The notes under the pieces: model-generated
Seen by the model: the letters and a program-made list of their open reading frames with translations, nothing else
Database searches by the model: none
Told to the model about the DNA's origin: nothing
NCBI GenBank assembly: GCA_964458705.1
Contig: CAYWKD010000008.1
Coordinates: 1-64,000 of the forward strand
DNA length: 64,000 bases
From: JAAUTG01 sp964458705
GTDB taxonomy: Bacteria; Bacteroidota; Bacteroidia; Chitinophagales; Saprospiraceae
Direction: 5' to 3'
Shown: in pieces, positions 27,246 to 36,563 of the stretch
How positions within the stretch are numbered: the stretch's first letter is position 1
How the letters are laid out: each line of letters begins with the position of its first letter
Translations under genes and position numbers: made by a program

Positions 27246-28052
27246 TTACAAATGCTCTCCACAATATTTACAATACTTAGCATCGTCTGCATGACCTTCT
27301 TCTCCACAAGAACGACAGGCTTGCGTATTAGTTGGTATTTTAAACTGCTCTACCATTTCGGCTGATACAATACCTGTTGGCACAGCTAGAACAGCGTAAC
27401 CTAAGATCATCACAATAGCGGATAAAAATTGGCCAATATCAGTTTGTGGTGTTATGTCACCAAAGCCCACTGTTGTCAAGGTTACAATTGCCCAGTAAAT
27501 ACTTTTTGGAATACTCGTGAAGCCTGTATTTTCGTAGCCTCCCTCAATCAGATACATGATAGAACCAATGATGGTTACTAAAATGACTACAAAGAATAGA
27601 AATATTATGATCTTCGTTCGGCTTGCTTTCATGGCTTTCAATATAAGATCGCCCTCTTTAATGAAATGTCCTAATTTTAATATCCTAAAAACCCTTAGTA
27701 GCCTCAGGCCTCTTATAACCAATAAAGATTCTGAACCGATAAAGAAAATACTCAAGTAGCTAGGGATAATAGCGAGTAAATCAATAATGCCATAAAAGCT
27801 CGTAGCATATTTCCAAGGTCGCTGAACGCTGTACAACCTAAGTAAATACTCTACACTAAAAATCGCTGTAAGCCCCCATTCTAATAGAGAAAGTGCTGTG
27901 CCGTACTTATTATTGATGCTACTTACACTTTCTAACATGACACTCAATAAGCTTATGATGATAAGAATTAATAGTGCTATATCAAATGCTTTCCCTTTTG
28001 GCGTATCTGCCTCAAAAATGATTTCGTGTAGCTTTTCTTTTAGATCAGACAT
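27246..28052 (-). CDS. Voltage-gated K+ channel with C-terminal zinc ribbon
   Basis: This 268-residue inner-membrane channel has six membrane segments. S4 carries Arg114, Arg117, Arg120 and Arg123 (VIRGLRLLRVFRILK). The selectivity filter is TTVGFGD (193-199), diagnostic for potassium. The S6 helix ends near residue 232. The last 25 residues form a four-cysteine zinc ribbon (Cys246, Cys249, Cys261, Cys264) in the cytoplasm, in place of a coiled coil or nucleotide-binding domain, which may act in gating or assembly. It is the second voltage-sensor channel in the window. A TACTTTTG -7-like element lies at 28122-28129 on the minus strand. Confidence 0.93.
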   Translation of the reverse strand: MSDLKEKLHEIIFEADTPKGKAFDIALLILIIISLLSVMLESVSSINNKYGTALSLLEWGLTAIFSVEYLLRLYSVQRPWKYATSFYGIIDLLAIIPSYLSIFFIGSESLLVIRGLRLLRVFRILKLGHFIKEGDLILKAMKASRTKIIIFLFFVVILVTIIGSIMYLIEGGYENTGFTSIPKSIYWAIVTLTTVGFGDITPQTDIGQFLSAIVMILGYAVLAVPTGIVSAEMVEQFKIPTNTQACRSCGEEGHADDAKYCKYCGEHL

Positions 28053-28121
28053 TTTAAGTTGAATTATTTGTGTATTTTTACTTTAGTAACGATGCTTTTT
28101 TTTAAAAATACCAACTGAGTA

Positions 28122-28129
28122 CAAAAGTA
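28122..28129 (-). promoter_or_regulatory. Possible -7 box of the K+ channel gene
   Basis: TACTTTTG on the minus strand matches the -7 consensus, giving a leader of about 65 bases to ATG 28052. It lies just before the start of the divergent gene at 28136. No spaced TTG is present. Confidence 0.4.
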
Positions 28130-28135
28130 AGAGAT

Positions 28136-29965
28136 ATGAAATACTTGTTTTCCTTTCACACAGCACTGCGTCTCATTATATTCTCAATGTCGCTGAGTAT
28201 AATAAGTTGTGAAGCAGATGAAACAACCACTAAAGATGAAACAGTAGCAACGACAAAAGAAACATCTACTCCTGAGTTACTACCACTTTCATTGATTCCA
28301 ATGAATGACCTATCTCAATTTCAATCACCTGATGCAGCTTGGCAAGTAGTAGGGAATGTACTAGCAGATTTGGATAAACCCCAAACACTCACTACCGAAG
28401 CGGGAACAGGGATTATTGCTATGACAGAAAATACCTCTACCACTCTAAGAACTAATGTAGAACACGGTGATTTAGAACTCTCTTTAGAGTTCTTACTATC
28501 CAAAAATAGTGAGGCAAGGCTTCTATTGCAAGGGCAATATGGCATCACTCTGCAGGATAGCTGGAATGATGCTTCCATCAATGCAAATACTTGTGGAACA
28601 ATTGGAAAAAATCTACCTGCCTTTAATGCTTGCATGGCACCAGGACTTTGGCAAACGCTAAAAGTGCTATTTAGAGCGCCTACTCTTGACGAACAAGGAA
28701 ATGAAATAGATGCTGCCAAGATCGAATATGTTTATCTGAACGACATGTTGATTCAAAGTGAAATCGAACTCGTAAGTAGCAACAAAAACACACCAAATAA
28801 TTTAGTCTTACAGGCTGAGAAACCTGTGGCATTCAGAAATTTAAAAATTAAAAAGTTCGGTAATCAGCGGGTTGCATTAGATAATATTCGCTACAAAATG
28901 TATGAAGGTAGCTGGGATTATATCCCGAATTTTGATACATTAACAATGGCAGCAGAGGGTAGTATTGATACGATTACAAAGTTACAAGACATAGCAGGGC
29001 TAGAAGATCGTTTTGGGCTAGTTTTTGAAGGTGATTTAAACATACCTGTTGCTGGAAAATATCTTTTTGAAACACAAATTGACGATGGTGGTGATCTTTA
29101 TATTGATAATCAACTTGTAGTGCATAATGAAGGAGAACCTGGATTTGGAACAGAACGAGCATTAATTGACCTCACTGCTGGTCAACATACTTTTAAATTG
29201 ACCTATTATCAAGAAGTCTGGTCTTCATGGATTACAATTTGGGTGGAAGGTCCTGAAATTGAAAAGCAGCCCTTAGCCTCGCTTGCCTTAGGTAGTGATG
29301 ATGAAACAGTAGCAGATATCATTGAAATAACTCCTGACGATGCACCAGAGATGGTGAGAGCTTTCATTAATTATGCCGACGAAAAACGTACGCACACTAT
29401 TGCCGTAGGTAATCCCGAAGGAATTCATTTTGCTTACGACTTGAGGGAAGGAGCATTATTGAATGCTTGGAAAGGTCGCTTTGCTGACGTAACAGAAATG
29501 TGGCGAGGGCGGGGTGAATCTCAACTTTTGAAACCGCTCAATGCTATTATGGAAGCGACAGCGGGTGTCCCTATTGCTCAACTGCCGAATGAAAAAGCCG
29601 TTTGGTCAGATGAACTGCCTAAAGACTTTAGAGCATTAGGTTACAGCATCAACAATGCGGGAAGACCGATTTTTGAATATCAAATTGGAGAGATAAAATG
29701 GCTAGACGCCATCGAACCGAACGGCAATAAGCTGAGGCGAACTGTCTCATGGTCGGATGATGAAGACAATTATTATTTTAGAATCGCTGAGGCTCGTTCC
29801 ATTCAGCAACTGGAAAATGGGCTTTACAGCATAGATGGAGCGTATTACGTTAGTTATTCCAATAAAGTTAACGAAAAGCCTACAATTAGAAATAGCGAAA
29901 ATGGACAATTACTTATCGTGCCAATGAAAGGAAACACTGCCGTTGAGTACGAATTAATTTGGTAA
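28136..29965 (+). CDS. DUF1080 (3-keto-disaccharide hydrolase-like) and PA14 domain lipoprotein
   Basis: This 609-residue protein is exported by a lipoprotein signal (SLSIISC) and followed by a Thr/Glu-rich linker. Residues about 55-240 have the DUF1080 beta-sandwich pattern (DLELSLEFLLSKNSEARLLLQGQYGITLQDS; FRNLKIKKF near the end). DUF1080 members include 3-keto-glycoside-cleaving enzymes. Residues about 255-375 resemble a PA14 carbohydrate-binding domain (FEGDLNIPVAGKYLFETQID, DGGDLYIDNQLVV). The last 200 residues form a third domain I do not recognise. The 3-prime end overlaps the convergent helicase gene by 12 bases. Confidence 0.82.
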   Translation: MKYLFSFHTALRLIIFSMSLSIISCEADETTTKDETVATTKETSTPELLPLSLIPMNDLSQFQSPDAAWQVVGNVLADLDKPQTLTTEAGTGIIAMTENTSTTLRTNVEHGDLELSLEFLLSKNSEARLLLQGQYGITLQDSWNDASINANTCGTIGKNLPAFNACMAPGLWQTLKVLFRAPTLDEQGNEIDAAKIEYVYLNDMLIQSEIELVSSNKNTPNNLVLQAEKPVAFRNLKIKKFGNQRVALDNIRYKMYEGSWDYIPNFDTLTMAAEGSIDTITKLQDIAGLEDRFGLVFEGDLNIPVAGKYLFETQIDDGGDLYIDNQLVVHNEGEPGFGTERALIDLTAGQHTFKLTYYQEVWSSWITIWVEGPEIEKQPLASLALGSDDETVADIIEITPDDAPEMVRAFINYADEKRTHTIAVGNPEGIHFAYDLREGALLNAWKGRFADVTEMWRGRGESQLLKPLNAIMEATAGVPIAQLPNEKAVWSDELPKDFRALGYSINNAGRPIFEYQIGEIKWLDAIEPNGNKLRRTVSWSDDEDNYYFRIAEARSIQQLENGLYSIDGAYYVSYSNKVNEKPTIRNSENGQLLIVPMKGNTAVEYELIW

Positions 29966-32900
29966 ATGCTGAAACTGCTTCATTAAAGCCCTGTAAGTTT
30001 CATTCGTTCTCAAGATTTCAGGGTTGCCAATGATAACCAAATGCTCTTTCGCTCTTGTAAGCGCAACATTAAGCCTTCGGTCAACACCTTCATCAGAGCG
30101 GGAAACGAGAGTATCCATTTGATGGATTGTATTGGTGCAGAGGGAAATAATGATAATATCTCTTGCGCCACCTTGGTAGCGTTCGACGGTGTCAATGGTG
30201 ATTAAGTCAATATCAAATTTCAATTCTTGCAGCACCTCTCTAATTTGAGCAATCTGCGCTCGATAAGGCGTGATGATGCCAATGGTCTGTGGCGTGAAAG
30301 GCTTTTTTTGTTCCTGGTAGTAAGCATGAATCTGGGCAAGTAACGATTGAATAAGCAGTGCTTCCTGTTTATTGGTTTTTTTCGTCAAGCTATTTTCATC
30401 TACAGGGCTAGGTAAAAATAAAATGCGATGTTGAAGCAATTGTTTTAAGGATTGATTTAGCTGTGAATGTGAATCTAATTCAATTGCCGTCTGTTGTTTT
30501 AAGCTATGAGCAATACTAGCAGGAAGAATCTTCAGCGTTCTTTGATAAAAATGTTCATTAGGAAATTGCATGATATTCTGGTGCATTCTTCCCTGATGGC
30601 TCAATTGAGCGTAAGCCCAGTGCCAGCCATTATTTCTGCATTGATGATAAAAACGCTCAAAAAGCGAATTGCGTAAATTTCCGAGACCAATGCTATTCAA
30701 ATCCTCATCTCTCACTCGACTTTCAGCTTCATCTTGTAGAACAACGGCAGGTAGCTGTTTATGATCTCCGATGAGTATAAAACGCTTAAAGTGAGGCAAT
30801 AGTCCTATAATGGTTGGCTCTAGTAGTTGTGAGGCTTCATCAATAATAGCAGTATGAAAGATCTTGAGTTGTAGTAATTCGGGCTTATTAGCAATCGAAC
30901 TCACTGTACCAACCACAATCCGATGTTGTTTCAAAATTGCCTTAATGGCATCTCTAGACTTTGCATCGGCTATTTTGGATTGAAGCAGTTGTGGTTGAAA
31001 TCTTTTATCTGTTGAAAAACGGGAACCAATGCGAAAATACTGTGTACGGATGGTTTTGTCAATGCGCTCAATGGCTTCACAGATTTCGTCCACTGCTCGA
31101 TTGGTATAAGCCATGAGTATCAAATGTTCATCGGTGTTCTTTAACAGATGTGCTACTAAATACTTGAGCATCATGCTGGTTTTGCCAGTACCAGGTGGCC
31201 CCCAAAGTAAGAAATATTCTTCTGCGGCTAGTGCTTTCCTAAAAATAGCTTGTTGTTCTTCCGTTAGTTCGGGCGGAGCATCAATAGTAAGAGGTTCACT
31301 TTTTCTGGGAGGTCGTTTGGCAAGTAGCAGATCTCGTTTATGCACGGGCTGCTGAGCAAATTGAAATAAGCCTCGATACAAGCCTAAAAAAGAACTATCC
31401 ATCATGTCATGCTCCAAATTCCAATTTTTATATTTTTCAAAAATAGAGGTATTAAATTGTTGGCTTCGCAACTGCACTTTTACTTGCCGCTGATCTAAAT
31501 CAACAATGGTACATTTGAAAATCTGATGATTCAAAATAGCAGATCGAGTGGAAGGAACTTCTTCAATTGGGTACAGTACCACAATATCACCTTTTCTAAA
31601 ATTGGCCAAAGGGTGAGTTCGCTCCGTGCGTTCAAATTGAATCGTTGGTTGCTCCGCTTTCGATTGATTGTTATTGATAATCAAGTAACTTAGTATTTCA
31701 AACTGTTCATTTTTTTCTTCAAAAGCCTTTCGCCAAAGGGCAGCTAGTCCGTTCATACCGTCTATCCCCTCAACACCCGTCTTGGAAAGTTGATGCTCTC
31801 TAGCAATGAAACCAGAAAAGGCATTGAAGTATTTGCGCTCCAGTTTCGATAGACTTTTATAGATTTTTTCAAATAGTGCAATGTCCTCTGCTAAAAAGCC
31901 TTTTACATGAGCAAAGCGATTGCTGGAGAGCTTAGAAAATAGAATCGGACGCTCCAAAACTAAATCTGTCATCCCTTTTTGGCTCACCCACTTGGTTAAG
32001 TCTTTCAGTTCCCAATCAATAGCTACAAGTTGATTTCTAATTTGTAGGGCTTCATATTGTTGCGCCTTTACTCTAGGCGCGAATCGAAGTGATTGCTGCA
32101 TTGAACTAGAATATAAAATGTAGTTTTTAGGATCAATTCCTTTGCCAAAAACACTGCGAATCATCAAATCATACAACAAAGTCTGCGTGAAATGAGCGTG
32201 ACTGATACCATACTGATTGGGCTTATAGGTTTTTCCACTTTTTAGTTCGATGATAGCAGCGCGGTTTTCATGTCGAAATAATACATCTAAACGCCCCTGC
32301 AAACCGTATTGCTCTGAAAAAAAAGACGGCTCTAAAAAACAATATTCAGGAGCGATACCCTCCTCTCGGAAGTCTCGCATCACCATTCTCTTCAACACTA
32401 CATAATGCCGCTGAGCAATTTGTTGGATGGTACGAATTTCGCTATCTTCAAACAAGCAAAATGCTAGTGGATTGAGAGTAAGAACTTTAGGGAAAATTGT
32501 ACGAAACGATCGCTCGGGATTAGACATCAATTCGTCTAAAAAAAAGTTAGCAATATTTCCCAGCATGATATGCTTATTAGCAGGAACAGGCAAATACTTC
32601 CTCAATAAATACAACAACGGCTCTGCCCCCCAATCGTTGAAGCAATTAGCTGTAACAGACACATCCATTAGATAATCAGGTTCTACTACAAAAGCTCTTG
32701 GGCGATAAACACCTGCTTCATCTATTTCTACATCCAATAAATTTAAAGTTACTGGAAACCCAAACACTTTGCGAATACTCCAAATCGTTGGATTAAAATT
32801 TTCATTGCGCTCCGGAATGTTATACTGAACTCGAATTTTGGCTTCAGGGTGATCTTCGTCCTGTACAATCAGTTGCTCTTCGGCTCTGTCTTCTGCAATA

Positions 32901-33343
32901 GCTAACACTTTTGTACTTGCTCTAAACTCAGCAACCGCCACGTCTGAAAAAGGCAGTGGGAACTCCTTTTGCATTAATGACTTCAATACATCCGGAATAG
33001 CTACTTCAAAGATAGAAACAATCAATCGAGCTATCACAAACATACCTGCTTCCACTAGTAGCTCTACATCATCTGTTTTTCCCTTGAATAGTGTTTCTTG
33101 CGCTCCTTTCCGAAAACGATGTACTTGTATTTGCAATAGTTTATCTAAATGATAATTCTGACTTGCATACACGATTCTTGAAAACAAAGTCGAAAATTGA
33201 AGTCGCTCCTTACGTGTAGCTTCTACCACTACTAAATTAAGCAAACGATACAATGCCTCTAGCTTTGGCGTTGCTGCCAATTCGCGATGTCCTATTTTCT
33301 CCAACTCCTGATAAAAGAGCTGTCCAAGTGCCACTTTATTCAT
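29954..33343 (-). CDS. Dna2-like nuclease-helicase
   Basis: This 1129-residue protein joins a Cas4/Dna2-type PD-(D/E)XK nuclease (GRLDVLFRHENRAAIIELKSGK, about 350-420; Asp then Glu-x-Lys) to a superfamily 1B helicase (about 690-1125): Walker A GPPGTGKT, Walker B IIDEASQLLEP, GDHKQLPAVV, a regulatory ERYQGGARDIIIISL and the motif VI region VDRRLNVALTRAKEHLVIIG. This is the domain order of eukaryotic Dna2. The four cysteines that bind an Fe-S cluster in Dna2/Cas4 are not evident around the nuclease. Roles in DNA end processing or phage defence are possible. No partner genes lie beside it. The -7-like TACCTTTA lies at 33348-33355, directly before the start. Confidence 0.88.
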   Translation of the reverse strand: MNKVALGQLFYQELEKIGHRELAATPKLEALYRLLNLVVVEATRKERLQFSTLFSRIVYASQNYHLDKLLQIQVHRFRKGAQETLFKGKTDDVELLVEAGMFVIARLIVSIFEVAIPDVLKSLMQKEFPLPFSDVAVAEFRASTKVLAIAEDRAEEQLIVQDEDHPEAKIRVQYNIPERNENFNPTIWSIRKVFGFPVTLNLLDVEIDEAGVYRPRAFVVEPDYLMDVSVTANCFNDWGAEPLLYLLRKYLPVPANKHIMLGNIANFFLDELMSNPERSFRTIFPKVLTLNPLAFCLFEDSEIRTIQQIAQRHYVVLKRMVMRDFREEGIAPEYCFLEPSFFSEQYGLQGRLDVLFRHENRAAIIELKSGKTYKPNQYGISHAHFTQTLLYDLMIRSVFGKGIDPKNYILYSSSMQQSLRFAPRVKAQQYEALQIRNQLVAIDWELKDLTKWVSQKGMTDLVLERPILFSKLSSNRFAHVKGFLAEDIALFEKIYKSLSKLERKYFNAFSGFIAREHQLSKTGVEGIDGMNGLAALWRKAFEEKNEQFEILSYLIINNNQSKAEQPTIQFERTERTHPLANFRKGDIVVLYPIEEVPSTRSAILNHQIFKCTIVDLDQRQVKVQLRSQQFNTSIFEKYKNWNLEHDMMDSSFLGLYRGLFQFAQQPVHKRDLLLAKRPPRKSEPLTIDAPPELTEEQQAIFRKALAAEEYFLLWGPPGTGKTSMMLKYLVAHLLKNTDEHLILMAYTNRAVDEICEAIERIDKTIRTQYFRIGSRFSTDKRFQPQLLQSKIADAKSRDAIKAILKQHRIVVGTVSSIANKPELLQLKIFHTAIIDEASQLLEPTIIGLLPHFKRFILIGDHKQLPAVVLQDEAESRVRDEDLNSIGLGNLRNSLFERFYHQCRNNGWHWAYAQLSHQGRMHQNIMQFPNEHFYQRTLKILPASIAHSLKQQTAIELDSHSQLNQSLKQLLQHRILFLPSPVDENSLTKKTNKQEALLIQSLLAQIHAYYQEQKKPFTPQTIGIITPYRAQIAQIREVLQELKFDIDLITIDTVERYQGGARDIIIISLCTNTIHQMDTLVSRSDEGVDRRLNVALTRAKEHLVIIGNPEILRTNETYRALMKQFQHLPN

Positions 33344-33489
33344 AAGGTAAAGGTAGTATCTCTATTTGTTATTTTGATTCAAGTTGTTTATTGGTTCAAT
33401 AATAGAGTAACTAAAGAAAAAACTGTTAAATTTAAGCTAAAAACTAACTAAACTATTGTAATTTAACGCACTTATAAAAACAAAATAAA

Positions 33490-34431
33490 ATGAAGAATAC
33501 TAGAAGAATTTTTATCAAGCAAACAGGTCAAGTTGCTTTGGGAGTAGGTGTCTTAGGATTGGCGTCCTGCAACAACAAGACTATGACAATGAAAGACACA
33601 GATGGGCTATTTTTCAAGCTGTCCTTGGCACAGTGGTCGTTGCACAAAGCCCTTTTTGCCAAAAAAATGGACAACTTAGAGTTTGCTATGAAGGCAAAGA
33701 GTATGGGCTTTGAAGGGATTGAATACGTGAATTCATTCTTTTTTGATAAAGCAGAAGATAAAAATTATCTGAAGGAAATGAAAATGCGAGCTTCGGACAA
33801 TGGCGTCCAAAGTTTATTAATTATGATAGACAGAGAAGGTGGGCTGGGTGATCCTGATGACAAAGCAAGAAAAGAAGCAGTGATGAAGCACCATAAGTGG
33901 GTAGATGCAGCGAAATACTTAGGCTGTCACTCCATTCGAGTAAACGCTTTTGGTAAGGGGACAGCCGAAGAAGTTGCACAAGCAGCAGTGGATGGCTTAG
34001 GTTCTTTATCCGAATACGCTAAGGATGCAGGTCTAAATGTGATTGTAGAAAATCATGGAAGTTACTCTTCTGATGGAATGTGGTTAACGAATGTCATGAA
34101 AAAAATTAACATGGAGAATTGTGGGACACTACCCGATTTCGGTAATTTTTGCATCAAGCGACAGGAAAGTAATTGTGTGGAAGAATATGATCGCTATAAG
34201 GGAGTAACAGAAATGATGCCTTTTGCAAAGGCAGTGAGTGCCAAATCACATGATTTTGACAAAGATGGCAATGAAATTCACACGGACTATAAGAAGATGA
34301 TGCAGATTGTGAAAGAGGCTGGCTATAATGGATTTGTAGGAGTAGAATATGAAGGAAGCGAACTAGGAGAAGAAGAGGGAATCATTGCAACAAGGGATTT
34401 ATTGATTAAAGTAGGTAAGGCACTTAGCTAA
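33490..34431 (+). CDS. Secreted sugar phosphate isomerase/epimerase-like TIM-barrel protein
   Basis: This 313-residue protein has an AP-endonuclease-2/xylose-isomerase-like TIM barrel with metal-ligand patterns (VIVENHG, GTLPDFGNF, AKSHDFD, FVGVEYEGSE). The N-terminus TRRIFIKQTGQVALGVGVLGLASC is a twin-arginine-like signal with a possible lipobox, so the folded protein may cross by Tat and be anchored outside. Secreted members of this family include 3-keto-glycoside lyases and isomerases of Bacteroides, which fits the DUF1080 and ThuA proteins in this window. The actual substrate is unknown. A hairpin follows at 34455-34487. Confidence 0.87.
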   Translation: MKNTRRIFIKQTGQVALGVGVLGLASCNNKTMTMKDTDGLFFKLSLAQWSLHKALFAKKMDNLEFAMKAKSMGFEGIEYVNSFFFDKAEDKNYLKEMKMRASDNGVQSLLIMIDREGGLGDPDDKARKEAVMKHHKWVDAAKYLGCHSIRVNAFGKGTAEEVAQAAVDGLGSLSEYAKDAGLNVIVENHGSYSSDGMWLTNVMKKINMENCGTLPDFGNFCIKRQESNCVEEYDRYKGVTEMMPFAKAVSAKSHDFDKDGNEIHTDYKKMMQIVKEAGYNGFVGVEYEGSELGEEEGIIATRDLLIKVGKALS

Positions 34432-34454
34432 ATTCCACCATACAGATTCAGTTT

Positions 34455-34487
34455 CAGTTAGCAGTCAATTGATTTGTCTGCTAACTG
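34455..34487 (+). terminator. Hairpin terminator after the TIM-barrel gene
   Basis: CAGTTAGCAG and CTGCTAACTG form a perfect 10-bp stem 23 bases after the stop. A TTCTTTT stretch follows nine bases later, so termination is likely but not textbook. Confidence 0.55.
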
Positions 34488-34656
34488 TACGCTTCTTTTG
34501 CGAACTCATTATCTAGTGTGCGGATACTTCATCTTTTTGTAAAGCGTTGTGGAAATGAGAATTTTGATTCAGCACTGAATTTCATTGGTTGTATTTGGCT
34601 TTTTAGAAAGCATAAAACACCTGCTAGCGTATAAATATATTTGTATTTTACTTACA

Positions 34657-35322
34657 TTATATGGAATTGGCTTTTTTTAGATAATTTCTAAATGGTTCTG
34701 ACAAAATATATGCTTGCTCTATAATGTTCGTAAACTCATCATTTATTATCTCCTCTTGAGTTAAATCTCTGGAGATAACAAAACTCTTATATCTTAAATA
34801 ACCGACAAAAGGGTGATCTTTTGCATAACCTCTAGGGCTGGTTTTTAGTGACTTGGTGAAGTTTGACAAACCATTAAAGAATGCCTTGAACGCACTATTT
34901 TCCAAGATTTCCTTAAAGGACTGTCCATCATAGTCTATTGCTTCTCTAATATTTTTTAATGTTTGTTTGTCCGGATTATGATAACCACAGCCAACGAATG
35001 AATTCTCTATACCTACTGAAATATGAAGGGGAGAAAAAATATCAGTTTTATCCATGATAGAAAAGGTGAAGAAATCTTTATAGATGGGTAAATTTGGATT
35101 ATACATTCTGTTATTTGTAATCCTCGAAATACAATTTTTTGGGTCAAAACGACTAAAATATTCGTTGTCATGTTTACGAAGAATAGTCAGTATGTTTTGT
35201 ACTTCTTCAAGCCAACATTTTTTTGCATGAACGTATCTTTTTCGATTACTGTCCATCCATTCCTTATTATTATTTTGTCTTAGATCTTTTAAGAAATTTA
35301 AGACTATTTCGTTGTTGTTCAT
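34657..35322 (-). CDS. DUF2461 family protein
   Basis: This 221-residue protein matches DUF2461/TIGR02453: NNNKEWMDSNRKRY near the N-terminus, RITNNRMYNPNLPIYKDFF in place of the usual R-x-x-RFs-x-d-K-x-P-Y-K-t, LHISVGIENSFVGCGYHNPD, and FYKPL-like elements weakened. The function is unknown in the family. The gene and the following 1.2 kb are richer in A and T than the flanking operons, which may reflect recent acquisition or relaxed selection. It has no clear operon partner. Confidence 0.8.
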   Translation of the reverse strand: MNNNEIVLNFLKDLRQNNNKEWMDSNRKRYVHAKKCWLEEVQNILTILRKHDNEYFSRFDPKNCISRITNNRMYNPNLPIYKDFFTFSIMDKTDIFSPLHISVGIENSFVGCGYHNPDKQTLKNIREAIDYDGQSFKEILENSAFKAFFNGLSNFTKSLKTSPRGYAKDHPFVGYLRYKSFVISRDLTQEEIINDEFTNIIEQAYILSEPFRNYLKKANSI

Positions 35323-35598
35323 ATCTCACTTGTCTTTGTTAATAGAGTAGTTGATTAAATGGCAATTAGGACAAACGCACCAAAATTTTTCAGCTTTGAT
35401 TGCCAATACTTTATAAAATCAAATGAAAATGAGCTATAAAGATATAATTTTATAAATTATTGATAATCAGAACTTATTTTGATGTGCTTGACCTGAATGG
35501 CAATAGAGCTGCTTTTCATTTGTTGCTCCCTTGGTCGTCTAGTAAGATAAAAACACTACTAGAAAACATTACTATTTTATACTCATTATTTTTAATAG

Positions 35599-36030
35599 TT
35601 ATAATTGATACTTCATTTTTATAGCTAATTTTAAAGGCTGATTACTGACCTTGAAAGCATTATCATTAAACAAAGGTTTACTCATACTCGGCAGCACATT
35701 TTTTGATGCACCAAAGCCTTCTTTGGGAATACCTAAGAAATTCACATCTAATGTATTGTTGCTGTTTTCATCGTGGACAAAAGCAATAGCGTACGTCCCT
35801 GTTGGAACATTCTCAAAAGTCAAAAACGCTTTACTTCCATTTATTCTTACAGATTTAGAAGCAACAGCTTTATTGCTTTCCGAAGGAAATTTTTTAGCAT
35901 CATCAAATAAATAAGCACGGCAAATGCCTTTCTCATTTCTAAAGTTTTCTACTTCAATAGTTATTGAAGCTTTTTGTGCTTTTGCCGAAATGGCACCTAA
36001 AAATAATAAAGCAAAAAATATTTTTTTCAT
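35599..36030 (-). CDS. DUF2141 family exported protein
   Basis: This 143-residue protein has a signal peptide (FFALLFLGAISAKAQ) and a single DUF2141 beta-sandwich domain: ITIEVENFRNEKGICRAYLFDD, TFENVPTGTYAIAFVHDENSN, NTLDVNFLGIPKEGFGASKN. The family is exported and of unknown function, common in Bacteroidota and Proteobacteria. A 9-bp inverted repeat lies just upstream, at 36046-36075. Confidence 0.88.
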   Translation of the reverse strand: MKKIFFALLFLGAISAKAQKASITIEVENFRNEKGICRAYLFDDAKKFPSESNKAVASKSVRINGSKAFLTFENVPTGTYAIAFVHDENSNNTLDVNFLGIPKEGFGASKNVLPSMSKPLFNDNAFKVSNQPLKLAIKMKYQL

Positions 36031-36045
36031 TTTATAAATATTTAA

Positions 36046-36075
36046 GTAAATCCATGATGATTAAGTTGGATTTAC
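36046..36075. promoter_or_regulatory. 9-bp inverted repeat before the DUF2141 gene
   Basis: GTAAATCCA and TGGATTTAC flank 12 bases, 16 bases before the DUF2141 start codon. This could be an operator or a leader hairpin. No regulator gene is adjacent. Confidence 0.4.
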
Positions 36076-36260
36076 AGTTAAGTAATATGTAAAAAAGCTA
36101 AGTATCCTGAGAAGTCTTATACTTATAAAGTATTGAAAATAAAGGTAGTAAGACTAATAAAATCTTTAAATTATGTAAATTTTAGTATAATAATTAACCG
36201 CCAGCATGCTCCTTATCAAAAAAGGAAGAAGAAACACGCTAAGCCCAAAGATCATCGGAA

Positions 36261-36563
36261 TTATCGACTGAGTGAGGCAGTTTCTAGAATCTTATCTGAG
36301 TATTTTTCAGACTCCTTCGCCTTTAATAAATTATTAGTAATATAATGAACAATATCACTGATATTGAACGTATTGTGAACTTGATGTTCCAAAATAATTT
36401 TAAATTCGTTCTCCAGTGCTAAGGATAAAAAAATCATATCATATTCATCTAGTGCCAAATCTTCTTCCAGATTAGTTTCAGCAGAAAGATAACGTTTTAC
36501 GAGTCTAAATTCTTTGATTATCACTTGTTTGATTCTGTTTTCAATACCATGATACTTCCTCAT
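36261..36563 (-). CDS. Acyl-carrier-protein-like protein lacking the phosphopantetheine serine
   Basis: This 100-residue protein follows the ACP helix pattern: LSAETNLEEDLALDEYDMIF, then LALENEFKIIL and a third helix ISDIVHYITNN. At the spot where ACPs have D-S-L with the serine that carries 4-phosphopantetheine, it has D-E-Y, so it cannot be charged in the standard way. It starts 12 bases after the tolC stop and is the last gene of the efflux operon. Possible roles are a protein-protein adaptor or a decayed ACP. The assignment rests on pattern recognition, not a search. Confidence 0.65.
   Translation of the reverse strand: MRKYHGIENRIKQVIIKEFRLVKRYLSAETNLEEDLALDEYDMIFLSLALENEFKIILEHQVHNTFNISDIVHYITNNLLKAKESEKYSDKILETASLSR

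Noticed and set aside
36133..36345. 70-codon frame on the plus strand overlapping the ACP-like gene
   Set aside because: Low-complexity Lys/Arg-rich and overlapping the better-supported minus-strand gene.
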